The notes under the pieces are model-generated. The model was given only the letters and a program-made list of their open reading frames with translations. It was not told the origin of the DNA and ran no database searches. Positions 32,265 through 41,848 of a DNA stretch of 64,000 nt are shown one piece after another (the first letter of the stretch is position 1; each line of letters opens with the position of its first letter). This stretch comes from Pseudomonas sp. KBW05 (GTDB lineage: Bacteria; Pseudomonadota; Gammaproteobacteria; Pseudomonadales; Pseudomonadaceae). The stretch is from NCBI RefSeq assembly GCF_003852405.1, contig NZ_QAJM01000019.1, positions 186,001-250,000 of the forward strand, written 5' to 3'. The position numbers were made by a program, and so were the translations under genes.

Positions 32265-33353
32265 ATTTTCGGATTAACTGCCCTCTCGCCCTGGAGCCTG
32301 CTGGAACTGGTCAGCGGCTTGCTGTTGCTGATCACCGGCGCGGAAATCCTGGTGCGTGCCGCGGTGCGCCTGGCCGCCAGCCTCAAGGTGCGGCCGCTGA
32401 TCATCGGCTTGACCATCGTCGCCTTCGGCAGCAGCGCGCCGCAGATGACCGTCAGCCTGCAAGCCACCCTGGCCGGCAACACCGATATCGCCGTGGGCAG
32501 TGTGATCGGCAGCAGCATCTTCAACATCCTGGTGACCTTGGGCCTGTCGGCGCTGATCATTCCGCTGCGGGTCTCGCGCCAGCTGGTGCGCCTGGATATC
32601 CCGGTGATGATCATCGCAGGCCTGCTGGTGTTTACCCTCGCCGCCAATGAAGCGCTCACACCTGCCGACGGCTTGCTGCTGTTGGTGGCCCTGCTCGCCT
32701 ACCTCGGCGTGTTGCACTACCAGACCCGCCACTCCCGCCGCCCGCGCACCCTGGACACGGTGGCCAAGGCGCCCTGGCTGAGCAGTGTGCTGCTGTTGCT
32801 CGGCGGGTTCCTGGTGCTGGTGCTGGCTGGGCACTTGCTGCTGGGCGCAGCGGTGGATGTGGCCGGCGACCTGGGGCTGTCGGAACGCGTGATCGGCCTG
32901 ACGCTGATCGGCGTCGGCACCTCCCTGCCGTGCCTGGCCACCTCGCTGATCGCCGCCCTGCGCGGCGAGCGGGACATTGCCGTGGGCAACGTGATCGGCA
33001 GCAACCTGTTCAACCTGCTCGGCGTGCTGGGGTTTACCGCGCTGGTGGCGCCGACGCCGCTGTCGGTCTCGCCCAATGCCCTGGACTTCGACCTGCCAGT
33101 GATGCTCGCCGCCTTGACGTTGTGCCTGCCGGTGTTCTACACCGGCTACCGCGTGACCCGCGCCGAAGGCCTGGTGCTGCTGGGGCTGTACCTGGCGTAC
33201 GGGCTGCATGTGATGTCGTTCACCACCGGCATGCCCCTGGCCACCAAGCTTGAACACCTGATGCTCTATTACGTCCTGCCAGTGCTGGTGGCTTTCCTGT
33301 TGTTCAGCACGCTGCGAGCCTGGCGCCGCCAACACAAGAGGGAATCGCAATGA
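32265..33353 (+). CDS. CaCA-family (YrbG-like) antiporter homologue lacking both ligand glutamates
   Basis: About 362 residues with two homologous sets of hydrophobic helices and alpha-repeats, as in YrbG/NCX calcium/cation exchangers. The alpha-repeats read GSSAPQ (about 56-61) and GTSLPC (about 218-223); relatives usually have SxPE at both, and those Glu residues bind calcium. Ion specificity is therefore uncertain. No standard start gives the full first helix: TTG 32319 cuts it in half. An ATT at 32265 (GGAG eight bases upstream) or a CTG at 32259 fits better; I use 32265. It overlaps the next gene by four bases (ATGA). Confidence 0.75.
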   Translation: MFGLTALSPWSLLELVSGLLLLITGAEILVRAAVRLAASLKVRPLIIGLTIVAFGSSAPQMTVSLQATLAGNTDIAVGSVIGSSIFNILVTLGLSALIIPLRVSRQLVRLDIPVMIIAGLLVFTLAANEALTPADGLLLLVALLAYLGVLHYQTRHSRRPRTLDTVAKAPWLSSVLLLLGGFLVLVLAGHLLLGAAVDVAGDLGLSERVIGLTLIGVGTSLPCLATSLIAALRGERDIAVGNVIGSNLFNLLGVLGFTALVAPTPLSVSPNALDFDLPVMLAALTLCLPVFYTGYRVTRAEGLVLLGLYLAYGLHVMSFTTGMPLATKLEHLMLYYVLPVLVAFLLFSTLRAWRRQHKRESQ

Positions 33354-33733
33354 CCGATCAGAAAAAGTCCGGGGTTGAGATGCGTCGCCAGGTCATGGGC
33401 GATGTGTTCGTTGACCGCGCCCTGGGCAATGCCACTGAGTTCACCCAGCCGTTGCAGGATTTCGTCAACGAGCACGCCTGGGGCGGTGTGTGGAATCGCG
33501 AGGGTTTGCCGCTGAAAACCCGCAGCCTGATCACCCTCGCCGCCCTGACCGCGCTCAAGTGCCCGCAGGAACTCAAGGGCCACGTGCGCGGCGCGTTGAA
33601 CAATGGTTGTACCGTGGAGGAGATTCGCGAGGCGCTGCTGCATTGCGCGGTATATGCGGGTGTGCCGGCGGCGATTGATGCGTTTCGGGCGGCGCAGGAA
33701 GTGATCGAGGCGTATCAGGCTGATCAACAGTGA
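33350..33733 (+). CDS. Carboxymuconolactone decarboxylase family protein
   Basis: A 127-residue CMD-fold protein closest in pattern to 4-carboxymuconolactone decarboxylase (PcaC): LPLKTRSLITLAALTAL, the Glu/His segment ELKGHVRGALNNG, and EEIREALLHCAVYAG. PcaC acts in protocatechuate breakdown, but no other pca gene is nearby and the gene overlaps an antiporter-like gene. The real substrate may therefore differ; some CMD proteins are peroxidase-like. The C-terminal helix ends the protein just before a REP pair. Confidence 0.82.
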   Translation: MTDQKKSGVEMRRQVMGDVFVDRALGNATEFTQPLQDFVNEHAWGGVWNREGLPLKTRSLITLAALTALKCPQELKGHVRGALNNGCTVEEIREALLHCAVYAGVPAAIDAFRAAQEVIEAYQADQQ

Positions 33734-33745
33734 CTGCTAGATAGC

Positions 33746-33843
33746 TATCGCAGCGATGCGGCGACCCGACAAGCCAGCTCCCACAGTTGACCGCATTCTC
33801 ATGTTGGAACTCGGTCAACTGTGGGAGCTGGCTTGCCTGCGAT
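33746..33843. repeat. REP doublet in inverted (tail-to-tail) order
   Basis: A degenerate copy ending AAGCCAGCTCCCACA (to 33785) and a perfect copy TGTGGGAGCTGGCTTGCCTG (from 33820). Between them GTTGACCG and CGGTCAAC extend the pairing. Order is opposite to most other doublets in the window. Confidence 0.8.
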
Positions 33844-33867
33844 TGGCCCTCACAGACACGCAAAAAC

Positions 33868-34809
33868 TCAGATCCAGCCACCCGCCTGCAACACAAAAAT
33901 CCCGATATTCGTCGTCACCGCCGCCATCAGCGTAGTAATCACGATAATCGCCGCCGCCAGCTCATGATTGCCCTCTGCCGCCCTGGCCATCACAAAACTG
34001 GCCGCCGCCGTCGGTGCACCGAAGTACAAGAACAGAATCCCCAACTCCGGCCCCCGGAACCCCAGCAGCCAGGCGCCCAACGTGGCCACCAGGGGCAAAC
34101 CGATCATCTTCACCAGGCTCGCGCTCAAGGCCATGCCGCCGCTTTTGCGCAGCGCCGCCAGCGACAAGGTGCCGCCAATGCAGATCAGCGCCAGCGGCAG
34201 GGTCATGTCCGCCAGGTAGCGGCCCGACGACTCCAGCCAACCCGGCAAGCCGATCTGGAACACCGCGAACGGCGTGGCGACGATCACGCTGATGATCAAC
34301 GGGTTGGCCACCACGCTTTTGAGGATGCTCCACGGGTCGGACTTGATCACCGGGCTGTACACCGCCAGCACAATGGTCGACAGGGTGTTGTAGAACAGGA
34401 TCACCAGCGCGGCGAGGATCGCGCCGAGGGAGATGCCGTAATCGCCGTACATGCTGGCCGCCAGCGCCAGGCCGATCACGCCGTTATTACCGCGAAACGC
34501 GCCTTGGGTGTAGATACCACGGTCTTCACGCGGGCAACGCCAGATCGCCCAGCCCCAGGCCAGGGCAAAACTGAGCAAGGTGGCGACAGCGAAGTAGATC
34601 AGCAAGCCCGGCTTGAGCGCCGAGTGCAGGTCGGCATGCAGGATGCCCAGGAACAGCAGCGCCGGCATGGTGACGTTGAACACCAGGGACGACGCCGTGT
34701 GGATAAAGTTGTCGTTGATCCAGTCGATGCGCTTGAGCAGCACACCCAAAAACAGCATGGCAAACACCGGCGCGGTGATGGACAGGGTAGTGAGGAAAAT
34801 TGCCAGCAT
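33868..34809 (-). CDS. AEC-family (auxin efflux carrier-like) transporter
   Basis: A 313-residue inner-membrane transporter with about ten hydrophobic segments in two halves, each opening with AEC-typical helices (SITAPVFAMLFLGVLLKRI; LPLALICIGGTLSLAAL). The motif NVTMPALLFLGI in the first half is typical. Bacterial AEC members move organic anions such as malate. It follows garD on the same strand after 109 bases, so it could export or import a sugar-acid intermediate, but that is inference. The ATG at 34809 lacks a strong Shine-Dalgarno. Confidence 0.82.
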   Translation of the reverse strand: MLAIFLTTLSITAPVFAMLFLGVLLKRIDWINDNFIHTASSLVFNVTMPALLFLGILHADLHSALKPGLLIYFAVATLLSFALAWGWAIWRCPREDRGIYTQGAFRGNNGVIGLALAASMYGDYGISLGAILAALVILFYNTLSTIVLAVYSPVIKSDPWSILKSVVANPLIISVIVATPFAVFQIGLPGWLESSGRYLADMTLPLALICIGGTLSLAALRKSGGMALSASLVKMIGLPLVATLGAWLLGFRGPELGILFLYFGAPTAAASFVMARAAEGNHELAAAIIVITTLMAAVTTNIGIFVLQAGGWI

Positions 34810-34918
34810 GCCGGGGAGAACCTTGGTGAGCGTCGTTAGGTGGCTAATGATAAGCCATGCTGGCCTGTGGCGCCTGGTAAGACGCCTTCGACTTGCTCGC
34901 GAAGCAGGCGACTCGGTC

Positions 34919-36472
34919 TCAGGTAATGGGCGCCGGATTGAACAGGGTAATGTCGTTATGCAGCTTATGCCGCTCCGCCCAGGTCTGCTTCTTGCCGCTG
35001 GCCACATCCAGGTAGAAGTGGAACAACTCCCACCCCAACTCCTCAATGCTCGCACGCCCCGTGGCAATGCGTCCGGCATCGATATCGATCAAATCCGGCC
35101 AGCGCTGCGCCAATTCCGTACGCGTCGACACCTTCACCACCGGCGCCATCGCCAGCCCATACGGCGTGCCACGCCCGGTAGTGAACACATGCAGGTTCAT
35201 CCCCGCTGCCAACTGCAAGGTGCCGCACACAAAGTCGCTGGCCGGCGTCGCGCAAAAGATCAGGCCCTTGCCCTTGAAACGCTCGCCCGGGCCCAGCACG
35301 CCGTTGATCGCGCTGCTGCCGGACTTGACGATGGAGCCCAAGGACTTCTCGACAATGTTCGACAGCCCGCCCTTCTTGTTGCCCGGCGTGGTGTTGGCGC
35401 TGCGATCGGCCTCGCCCTTGGCCAGGTAACGGTCGTACCAGTCCATTTCCCTGACAAGCTCTTGGGCGACTTCCTTGCTCTCGGCGCGTGAAGTCAGCAG
35501 GTAGATTGCATCACGGACTTCAGTCACTTCGGAAAACATCACTGTCGCCCCGGCCCGCAGCAGCAAGTCCGAGGCATAACCCAACGCCGGGTTGGCGGTG
35601 ATGCCGGAAAATGCATCACTGCCACCGCACTGCATGCCCAGGATCAGCTCCGACGCTGGTACGGTTTCGCGGCGGCGCTGGTCGAGCTTCTTCAAGCGCG
35701 TCTCGGCCAGTTCCATGATCTGCTCAATCATCTCGGTAAAGCCGTGGCTGGCGTCCTGCAGCCGATACAACCACGGCTCGCTCAGGTCCACCGAGCTGTC
35801 GTTGTCGTGCATCACCTGCCCGGCCTGCAATTTTTCGCAGCCCAGGCTGATCACCAGGGCTTCGCCGCCCAGGTTCGGGTTGCGCGCCAGGTTGCGCACG
35901 GTGCGGATCGGGATGTAGGCATCCGTCGCGGTAATCGCCACGCCGCAGCCGTAACTGTGGGTCAGCGCCACCACGTCATCGACGTGGGGGTACTTGGGCA
36001 GCAGTTCGTCCTTGATGCGCTTGACCGCGTGGTCCAGCACCCCCGTGACACACTGCACGGTGGTGGTGATGCCGAGAATATTGCGCGTGCCCACGGTGCC
36101 GTCGGCGTTGCGATACCCCTCGAAGGTAAACCCCTCCAACGGCGCCTGGGCTTGCGGCACCTCGGTGGACAGCGGCAAGCTGTCCAGCGGCGGCGCAGTG
36201 GGCATGCGCAGTTGATCTTCCTGGACCCAACTGCCGCGCGGAATCGGTGCCAAGGCGTAACCGATGGTCTGGCCATAGCGAATAATCTGACCGCCCTCGG
36301 GGATATCTTCCAGGGTCACCTTGTGGCTCTGGGGGATGAAATCCACGGTCACCAGGCCGTCCGGGAACTCGGTCCCGGCCGGTACGCCCTGGTCGTTCAC
36401 CACGATCACTACGTTGTCGCGCTCGTGCAAACGAATGGAGCGCGGCGAGTCGGCATGTTCAATCAACTGCAT
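34919..36472 (-). CDS. garD: Galactarate dehydratase GarD
   Basis: A 517-residue UxaA/GarD-family dehydratase converting galactarate to 5-dehydro-4-deoxy-D-glucarate. It has an N-terminal SAF domain (about 1-100, [16 protein letters not shown]) and the large metal-binding C-terminal domain with [49 protein letters not shown] and [21 protein letters not shown] split by conserved residues. GarD-length, shorter than no family member, and the neighbouring kdgD and semialdehyde dehydrogenase fit this substrate better than altronate. It lies 11 bases downstream of gudP. Confidence 0.92.
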   Translation of the reverse strand: MQLIEHADSPRSIRLHERDNVVIVVNDQGVPAGTEFPDGLVTVDFIPQSHKVTLEDIPEGGQIIRYGQTIGYALAPIPRGSWVQEDQLRMPTAPPLDSLPLSTEVPQAQAPLEGFTFEGYRNADGTVGTRNILGITTTVQCVTGVLDHAVKRIKDELLPKYPHVDDVVALTHSYGCGVAITATDAYIPIRTVRNLARNPNLGGEALVISLGCEKLQAGQVMHDNDSSVDLSEPWLYRLQDASHGFTEMIEQIMELAETRLKKLDQRRRETVPASELILGMQCGGSDAFSGITANPALGYASDLLLRAGATVMFSEVTEVRDAIYLLTSRAESKEVAQELVREMDWYDRYLAKGEADRSANTTPGNKKGGLSNIVEKSLGSIVKSGSSAINGVLGPGERFKGKGLIFCATPASDFVCGTLQLAAGMNLHVFTTGRGTPYGLAMAPVVKVSTRTELAQRWPDLIDIDAGRIATGRASIEELGWELFHFYLDVASGKKQTWAERHKLHNDITLFNPAPIT

Positions 36473-36483
36473 TACATCGCCCC

Positions 36484-37848
36484 TCAGGAGTGCGCTTCGG
36501 TAAGTTGGGTCAGCTCTGGGCCCTTGGTTGGCGGCTCTTTGAGCACCACGCGCTTGATCGGGCCAACGATGACCAGGTAGCTGAACACCGCCACCAGCGC
36601 GTTGGCGCCGACGAACACCAAGGCCCATTTGAACGAGCCTGTGGTGCTGATGATGTAGCCGATGACAATCGGCGTAGTGATCGATGCGAGGTTACCGAAG
36701 GTGTTGAACAAGCCGCCACTGAGGCCGGCGATTTGTTTCGGCGAAGTGTCGGACACCACCGCCCAACCCAGTGCGCCAACGCCTTTACCGAAGAAGGCCA
36801 AGGCCATGAAGCCCACCACCATCCATTCGATATCCACGTAGTTGCAGGCCACGATGCTGCTGGAGATCAGCAGGCCACCGATGATCGGCGCCTTGCGGGC
36901 GAAGGTCAGCGAATGGCCCTTGCGCAGCAGGTAGTCGGAAATCACCCCGCCGAGCACACCGCCGATAAAGCCGCAGATCGCCGGCAACGAGGCGATAAAA
37001 CCGGCCTTGAGGATGGTCATGCCACGGTCCTGCACCAGGTACACCGGGAACCAGGTCAGGAAGAAGTAGGTAATGCCGTTGATGCAGTATTGGCCCAGGT
37101 ACACGCCAAGCATCATGCGGTTGGTCAGCAGTTGACGGATGTAATCCCACTTCGGACCGTCAGTTTTTTTACCTTTGCCCTTGTCTTGGTCCATATCCAC
37201 CATCGCACCATTGGCGGCAATGTGGTTGAACTCGGCTTCGTTGATCAGCGGGTGCTGGCGCGGGCTGTGGATAACTTTCAGCCAGATCAGCGAGAAGATG
37301 ATGCCGATCACGCCCATCACGATAAACACATGCTGCCAGCCGAAGCTGTAGACGATCCAGCCCATCAGCGGTGCAAACAATACCGTGGCGAAGTACTGCG
37401 CCGAGTTGAAGATCGCCGAAGCCGTACCGCGCTCGGCCGTAGGAAACCACGCCGCGACAATACGGGCGTTTCCGGGAAACGAAGGCGCTTCGGCCAGGCC
37501 CACCATGAAGCGCAGCATAAACAGCGCGACGACGGCGGTGGAGACACCGAACTCACCGACATAGCCTTGCAGCACGGTGAACAGTGACCAGGTGAAGATG
37601 CTCAGGGCATAGACTTTTTTCGAGCCGAACCGGTCCAGCAGCCAGCCACCGGGAATTTGCCCGGCCACGTAGGCCCAACCGAATGCAGAGAAGATGTAAC
37701 CGAGGGTGACCGCGTCGATGCCGAGGTCTTTTTGCAGGCTGGAGCCCGCGATGGCGATGGTGGCCCGGTCGGCGTAGTTGATCGTGGTCACCAGGAACAG
37801 CATGAGCAATATCAAATAGCGGACGTGGGTCGGCTTGGTCGCTTGCAT
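36484..37848 (-). CDS. gudP: MFS sugar-diacid transporter (GudP type)
   Basis: A 454-residue, twelve-helix major facilitator of the anion:cation symporter group (GudP, GarP, ExuT). The N-terminus [18 protein letters not shown] leads into [15 protein letters not shown], the hallmark of this group, and the signature loop [12 protein letters not shown] follows helix 2. It probably imports glucarate/galactarate by proton symport. Upstream, a 183-base gap containing a REP pair separates it from the dehydrogenase gene, so it may be expressed from its own promoter as well as by read-through. Confidence 0.92.
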   Translation of the reverse strand: MQATKPTHVRYLILLMLFLVTTINYADRATIAIAGSSLQKDLGIDAVTLGYIFSAFGWAYVAGQIPGGWLLDRFGSKKVYALSIFTWSLFTVLQGYVGEFGVSTAVVALFMLRFMVGLAEAPSFPGNARIVAAWFPTAERGTASAIFNSAQYFATVLFAPLMGWIVYSFGWQHVFIVMGVIGIIFSLIWLKVIHSPRQHPLINEAEFNHIAANGAMVDMDQDKGKGKKTDGPKWDYIRQLLTNRMMLGVYLGQYCINGITYFFLTWFPVYLVQDRGMTILKAGFIASLPAICGFIGGVLGGVISDYLLRKGHSLTFARKAPIIGGLLISSSIVACNYVDIEWMVVGFMALAFFGKGVGALGWAVVSDTSPKQIAGLSGGLFNTFGNLASITTPIVIGYIISTTGSFKWALVFVGANALVAVFSYLVIVGPIKRVVLKEPPTKGPELTQLTEAHS

Positions 37849-37917
37849 AAAGAAGTACTCCCACTAATTATTTTTTTTGCGGGTAATTATTTGTTGTTGC
37901 CACTGAGGACGGCTGTC

Positions 37918-38004
37918 TGTGGGAGCTGGCTTGCCTGCGATAGCATCACCGCGGTGTGCCGGACACACCGAGGTGCCTGTATCGCAGGCAAGCCAGCTCC
38001 CACA
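37918..38004. repeat. REP doublet between gudP and the dehydrogenase
   Basis: TGTGGGAGCTGGCTTGCCTG... and its complement enclose about 40 bases that also pair partly (GCGGTGTG/CACACCG). It lies inside the catabolic operon, where the hairpin could stabilise the upstream mRNA. Confidence 0.88.
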
Positions 38005-38031
38005 GGAACCGGCGCCTACAGGTGTTGCGTA

Positions 38032-39477
38032 TTACGAACCGATGTAGCTGGTCTTCACCACGGTGTAGAACTCTTGCGCATAGCGACCTTGCTCACGCGA
38101 ACCATAGGATGAGCCCTTACGGCCACCAAATGGAACGTGATAGTCCACGCCGGCGGTCGGCAGGTTGACCATCACCATCCCGGCCTGGGAATGACGCTTG
38201 AAGTGGTTGGCATACTTGAGCGACGTAGTGGCAATGCCCGCCGACAAGCCGAACTCGGTGTCATTGGCCATGGCCAGTGCTGCTTCGTAGTCCGCCACGC
38301 GCACCACGTTGGCCACCGGGCCGAAGATCTCTTCGCGGCTGATGCGCATGGCGGCTTCGCTGTCGGCAAACAGCGTCGGCGCCAGGTAGTAACCTTCGGT
38401 GTCGCAGGTCACCAGGCCGCCACCGCTCACCAGCCGTGCGCCTTCGCTTTGGCCGATGTCGATGTACTTCAAGTCCTGATCCAACTGGGCCTGGGAAACC
38501 ACCGGGCCGATGTCGGTGCCGCTTTTCAGCGCGTGGCCGACCTTGATCGACTTCATGCGCTCAGCCATCGCCGCGACGAACTGGTCGTGAATACCGGCTG
38601 TGACGATCAGGCGGCTGGAAGCCGTGCAACGCTGGCCGGTGGAGTAGAACGCGCTCTGCACCGACAGCTCGACAGCCTGCTTGAGGTCGGCGTCGTCGAG
38701 AATGATCTGCGGATTCTTGCCGCCCATTTCCAACTGCACCTTGGCCTGACGCGACACACAGCTGACAGCGATCTGACGGCCCACACCGACGGAACCGGTG
38801 AAGCTGATGCCATCGACTTTCGCGCTGTTGACCAGCACGTCGCCGACCACGCGGCCGCTGCCCATCACCAGGTTGAACACGCCAGCCGGGAAGCCGGCGC
38901 GGGAGATGATTTCCGCCAGGGCCCAGGCGCAGCCCGGCACCAGTTCGGCGGGTTTGATCACCACACAGTTGCCGTAGGCCAGGGCCGGGGCGATTTTCCA
39001 CGCAGGGATCGCGATCGGGAAGTTCCAGGGGGTGATCAGGCCTACCACGCCAAGGGCTTCGCGGGTCACTTCAACGTTGACGCCCGGGCGCACCGACGGC
39101 ACGTAGTCGCCGGACAAACGCAGGCATTCACCGGCAAAGAACTTGAAGATATTACCGGCGCGGGTCACTTCGCCAATGGCTTCGGGCAGGGTCTTGCCCT
39201 CTTCCCGGGCCAGCAAGGTGCCGAGCTCTTCGCGACGGGCGAGGATTTCGCTGCCGACTTTATCCAGGGCATCGTGGCGCGCCTGAATCCCGGAGGTGGA
39301 CCAGGCCGGGAACGCGGCGCGTGCTGCCTCGATGGCGGCGTTGACTTGGCCGACATCGGCCTTGGCGTATTCGCCAATCACATCGGACAAGTCCGACGGG
39401 TTGAGGTTGACGCAATAGTCGGCACCGGCCACCCATTGGCCGTTGATGTAGTTTTCAAAACGCTGGGCTTGGGACAC
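38032..39477 (-). CDS. Alpha-ketoglutarate semialdehyde dehydrogenase
   Basis: A 481-residue NAD(P)-dependent aldehyde dehydrogenase, assigned by context to 2,5-dioxopentanoate oxidation to 2-oxoglutarate, the last step of the glucarate/galactarate route. Catalytic Glu is in LEMGGKNP and the nucleophilic Cys in TGQRCTASSRL; the cofactor loop is FTGSVGVGRQI. The start is GTG at 39477, with GGAG seven bases upstream. It is 54 bases after kdgD and transcribed with it. Confidence 0.92.
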   Translation of the reverse strand: MSQAQRFENYINGQWVAGADYCVNLNPSDLSDVIGEYAKADVGQVNAAIEAARAAFPAWSTSGIQARHDALDKVGSEILARREELGTLLAREEGKTLPEAIGEVTRAGNIFKFFAGECLRLSGDYVPSVRPGVNVEVTREALGVVGLITPWNFPIAIPAWKIAPALAYGNCVVIKPAELVPGCAWALAEIISRAGFPAGVFNLVMGSGRVVGDVLVNSAKVDGISFTGSVGVGRQIAVSCVSRQAKVQLEMGGKNPQIILDDADLKQAVELSVQSAFYSTGQRCTASSRLIVTAGIHDQFVAAMAERMKSIKVGHALKSGTDIGPVVSQAQLDQDLKYIDIGQSEGARLVSGGGLVTCDTEGYYLAPTLFADSEAAMRISREEIFGPVANVVRVADYEAALAMANDTEFGLSAGIATTSLKYANHFKRHSQAGMVMVNLPTAGVDYHVPFGGRKGSSYGSREQGRYAQEFYTVVKTSYIGS

Positions 39478-39531
39478 GAATCTTCTCCTGACGCAAAAGG
39501 CCGCTGATCTCTCAGCGGCCTTGTAGATAAG

Positions 39532-40443
39532 TTATTGCGCGCCTTGCTTGTCGATCAGCGCGGCCAGGGCTTCGTATTCTTCCGGCAGCAGGTCGGTCAG
39601 CGGGGTGCGCACCGGGCCCGCGTCATAGCCGACGATCTTGGCGCCCGCCTTGACGATGCTCACGGCATAGCCAGCCTTGCGGTTACGGATGTCCAGGTAC
39701 GGCAGGAAGAAGTCGTCGATGATCTTGTCGACGGTGGCGTGATCTTCGCGGGCAATGGCGTGGTAGAAATCCATCGCGGTTTTCGGGATGAAGTTGAACA
39801 CCGCCGAGGAGTACACCGGCACGCCCAGGGCCTTGTAGGCCGCAGCGTAAACCTCTGCAGTCGGCAGGCCGCCGAGGTAGCTGAAACGATCACCGAGGCG
39901 ACGGCGGATCGAGACCATCAACTCGATATCGCCCAGGCCATCTTTGTAACCGATCAGGTTCGGGCAGCGTTCGGCCAGGCGTTCCAGCAGCGGCGCGGTC
40001 AGGCGGCAAACGTTGCGGTTGTACACCACCACACCAATCTTGACCGACTTGCACACCGCCTCGACGTGGGCGGCAACCCCGTCCTGACTGGCTTCGGTGA
40101 GGTAGTGCGGCAGCAGCAGCAGGCCTTTGGCCCCCAGGCGCTCGGCTTCCTGGGCGTACTCGATGGCCTGGCGGGTCGAACCGCCCACACCGGCGAGGAT
40201 TGGCACGCTGGTGGCGCAGGTATCAACCGCGGTTTTCACCACTTGGGAATACTCGCTGGCGGCTAGGGAGAAAAACTCACCGGTGCCGCCGGCCGCGAAA
40301 AGGGCCGTAGCGCCGTAGGGCGCCAGCCATTCCAGACGCTTGATGTAGCCCGCCTGGTGGAAGTCACCCTGCGCATTGAAATCGGTCACGGGGAAAGACA
40401 GCAGACCGTGGGAGAGGATGGACTTCAGTTCTTGTGGATTCAT
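39532..40443 (-). CDS. kdgD: 5-dehydro-4-deoxyglucarate dehydratase KdgD
   Basis: A 303-residue DapA/NAL-family enzyme that dehydrates and decarboxylates 5-dehydro-4-deoxyglucarate to 2,5-dioxopentanoate. The Schiff-base Lys is in [15 protein letters not shown] and the catalytic Tyr in [24 protein letters not shown] replaces the lysine-synthesis DapA pattern. It is the first gene of the operon and carries an operator-like site over its predicted promoter. Confidence 0.94.
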   Translation of the reverse strand: MNPQELKSILSHGLLSFPVTDFNAQGDFHQAGYIKRLEWLAPYGATALFAAGGTGEFFSLAASEYSQVVKTAVDTCATSVPILAGVGGSTRQAIEYAQEAERLGAKGLLLLPHYLTEASQDGVAAHVEAVCKSVKIGVVVYNRNVCRLTAPLLERLAERCPNLIGYKDGLGDIELMVSIRRRLGDRFSYLGGLPTAEVYAAAYKALGVPVYSSAVFNFIPKTAMDFYHAIAREDHATVDKIIDDFFLPYLDIRNRKAGYAVSIVKAGAKIVGYDAGPVRTPLTDLLPEEYEALAALIDKQGAQ

Positions 40444-40500
40444 TATTCGAACACCCTGGGCGAAGACTTTCTGTCGAAAGGTTGTTGTTGGTTTTGGTGA

Positions 40501-40525
40501 TGTCGTACGTCATCGTACAACTATA
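40501..40525 (-). promoter_or_regulatory. Operator and -10 of the kdgD operon
   Basis: Minus-strand -10 TATAGT (40525-40520) runs directly into TTGTACGATGACGTACGACA (40520-40501), an imperfect inverted repeat of the TTGTACG type used by FadR-family GntR regulators. A related site lies upstream of the gntR gene (42794-42815). Occupancy here would block initiation. Confidence 0.65.
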
Positions 40526-40587
40526 AAAAGATTCGTCAACTGCAATTCGTCGAGGTCCGTCCAGGGCTCGATGTCTTGCCTGCCTTC

Positions 40588-40639
40588 TTGACGTAGGAAA
40601 TTATTCCTCTATGCTGGCAGTAACTGTATATACATACAG
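40588..40639 (+). promoter_or_regulatory. Promoter with a LexA (SOS) box upstream of the phospholipase C-like gene
   Basis: -35 TTGACG (40588-40593), 16-base spacer, -10 TATGCT (40610-40615), then CTGTATATACATACAG at 40624-40639, matching the gammaproteobacterial LexA consensus CTG-N10-CAG with an alternating TA core. The box covers the expected transcription start, the standard place for LexA repression. Confidence 0.8.
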
Positions 40640-40678
40640 TTATTACGGAAGATTCCTACGACATAGCAAGGAGCTAAC

Positions 40679-41836
40679 ATGTCAGGTCTTGAACTCGCAG
40701 CACCCGCAAAACACCTACCGATCCTGCGCTTCGAAGGCGGCGAACACACTGCCATCGGCGACGACACCCTGTTGCGTTTCGCCAAGGACGCCCCGGCCAT
40801 CCCCGCCCGACAAGTCGAGCTGCACCTGCCCAACGGCCTGGCGCTGACCTACGGCCAAGTGATCGCCCTGGGCGGCGACTTCTATGGCATTCCCGGTCAA
40901 CCCATCAGCGATGGCGCCTCCCCTGCCGATCGCGTGCAGCGCTTTACCGCCGCGTTCAACTCGCTGGCGGTTTTGCCGGCGTCGCGGGAAGAAGCGCGCA
41001 AGATCCTCGCGGTGATGCAAAAGGAGATTAACGCGGTCAACCAGGCGATCAGGGACGGCAAGCAAGCCCATGAAGCCTACGACGCGCTGGGTGATACGTT
41101 GTCCGAGGAGTGGAACCGTATCACCGGTGGCGGCAGTGCGGTTTCGGCTTTGATTCCGTTGGGACGCTATTTGAAATTGGCGGCGGACAATGCCGACCAC
41201 TTTGGTGAATGGGCGCTGTCGGCGTATCTGGCGGGGCATACGGCGGCGCTGCAACAAGCCGTCGTAGCTCACCAGACCGGCACCGACCAAGCACTGGAAC
41301 TGGCCTATGCCATGAACAGTTTTGCTGATCACTTTTTGACCGACCTGTTTTCCGCAGGGCACTTGCGGGTGCCACGCAAACAGTTGGCGGCCGTAGTGAC
41401 GCCGGGGGAATTGGGTTCGCTGATCAGCCGCTTCATGCACGATGAAGACAGCAAGTTCGGGCTCAAGGTGCGCAATGCCCTCGGGGATCAGTGGCATGCC
41501 TATGGGGACAAACGCTACTTCGATGCCATTGATGCGGATAATCGGGTACAGGTCAAACGTGCGGTGCAGGCTTCGGCGGATGAAATCTTCGACACCTTTA
41601 TCAGCGGCGTGGCGCCCTCCCCGGCCAACTTCAAGGCACCGCTGCATGTGCCGGACTTGAACGCCGCGCAAAACCCGGCGAACAACTTTTCGCCGCTGTT
41701 CAAGATGGACGGAGACAAGGTGCTGCGGCGCAAGGAAGTGAATGACTTGAACGACAAGCGCTGGACGGATGATTGGTGGGGGTGGAGTACGTATCTGTTG
41801 CTCAAGGACTACAAGCCGAATCAGCCAGCTGCTTAA
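40679..41836 (+). CDS. Zinc-dependent phospholipase C-like protein, probably SOS-regulated
   Basis: A 385-residue protein without signal peptide or membrane helix, hence cytosolic unless exported by another route. The zinc motif of the phospholipase C/S1-P1 nuclease fold is visible as His218-x3-Asp222-x5-His228 in DHFLTDLFSAGH, the same spacing as His118/Asp122/His128 of Bacillus cereus PLC. Further His residues lie at 174, 187 and 198, and in WHAYGD. A related cytosolic PLC has been described in P. fluorescens (recalled, unverified). A good Shine-Dalgarno (AAGGAG) precedes the ATG. The LexA box upstream suggests induction by DNA damage. Confidence 0.75.
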   Translation: MSGLELAAPAKHLPILRFEGGEHTAIGDDTLLRFAKDAPAIPARQVELHLPNGLALTYGQVIALGGDFYGIPGQPISDGASPADRVQRFTAAFNSLAVLPASREEARKILAVMQKEINAVNQAIRDGKQAHEAYDALGDTLSEEWNRITGGGSAVSALIPLGRYLKLAADNADHFGEWALSAYLAGHTAALQQAVVAHQTGTDQALELAYAMNSFADHFLTDLFSAGHLRVPRKQLAAVVTPGELGSLISRFMHDEDSKFGLKVRNALGDQWHAYGDKRYFDAIDADNRVQVKRAVQASADEIFDTFISGVAPSPANFKAPLHVPDLNAAQNPANNFSPLFKMDGDKVLRRKEVNDLNDKRWTDDWWGWSTYLLLKDYKPNQPAA

Positions 41837-41848
41837 ACGCAGATCAAA

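Noticed and set aside
33350-33733. Assignment as a protocatechuate-pathway pcaC gene
   Set aside because: No pcaGH, pcaB, pcaD or regulator is nearby; CMD-fold proteins have several functions, so only the family is claimed.
34870-34918. A further REP copy between garD and the AEC gene
   Set aside because: Only CTTGCTCGCGAAG resembles a REP core; the GTGGGAG arm is missing, so it is too degenerate to call.
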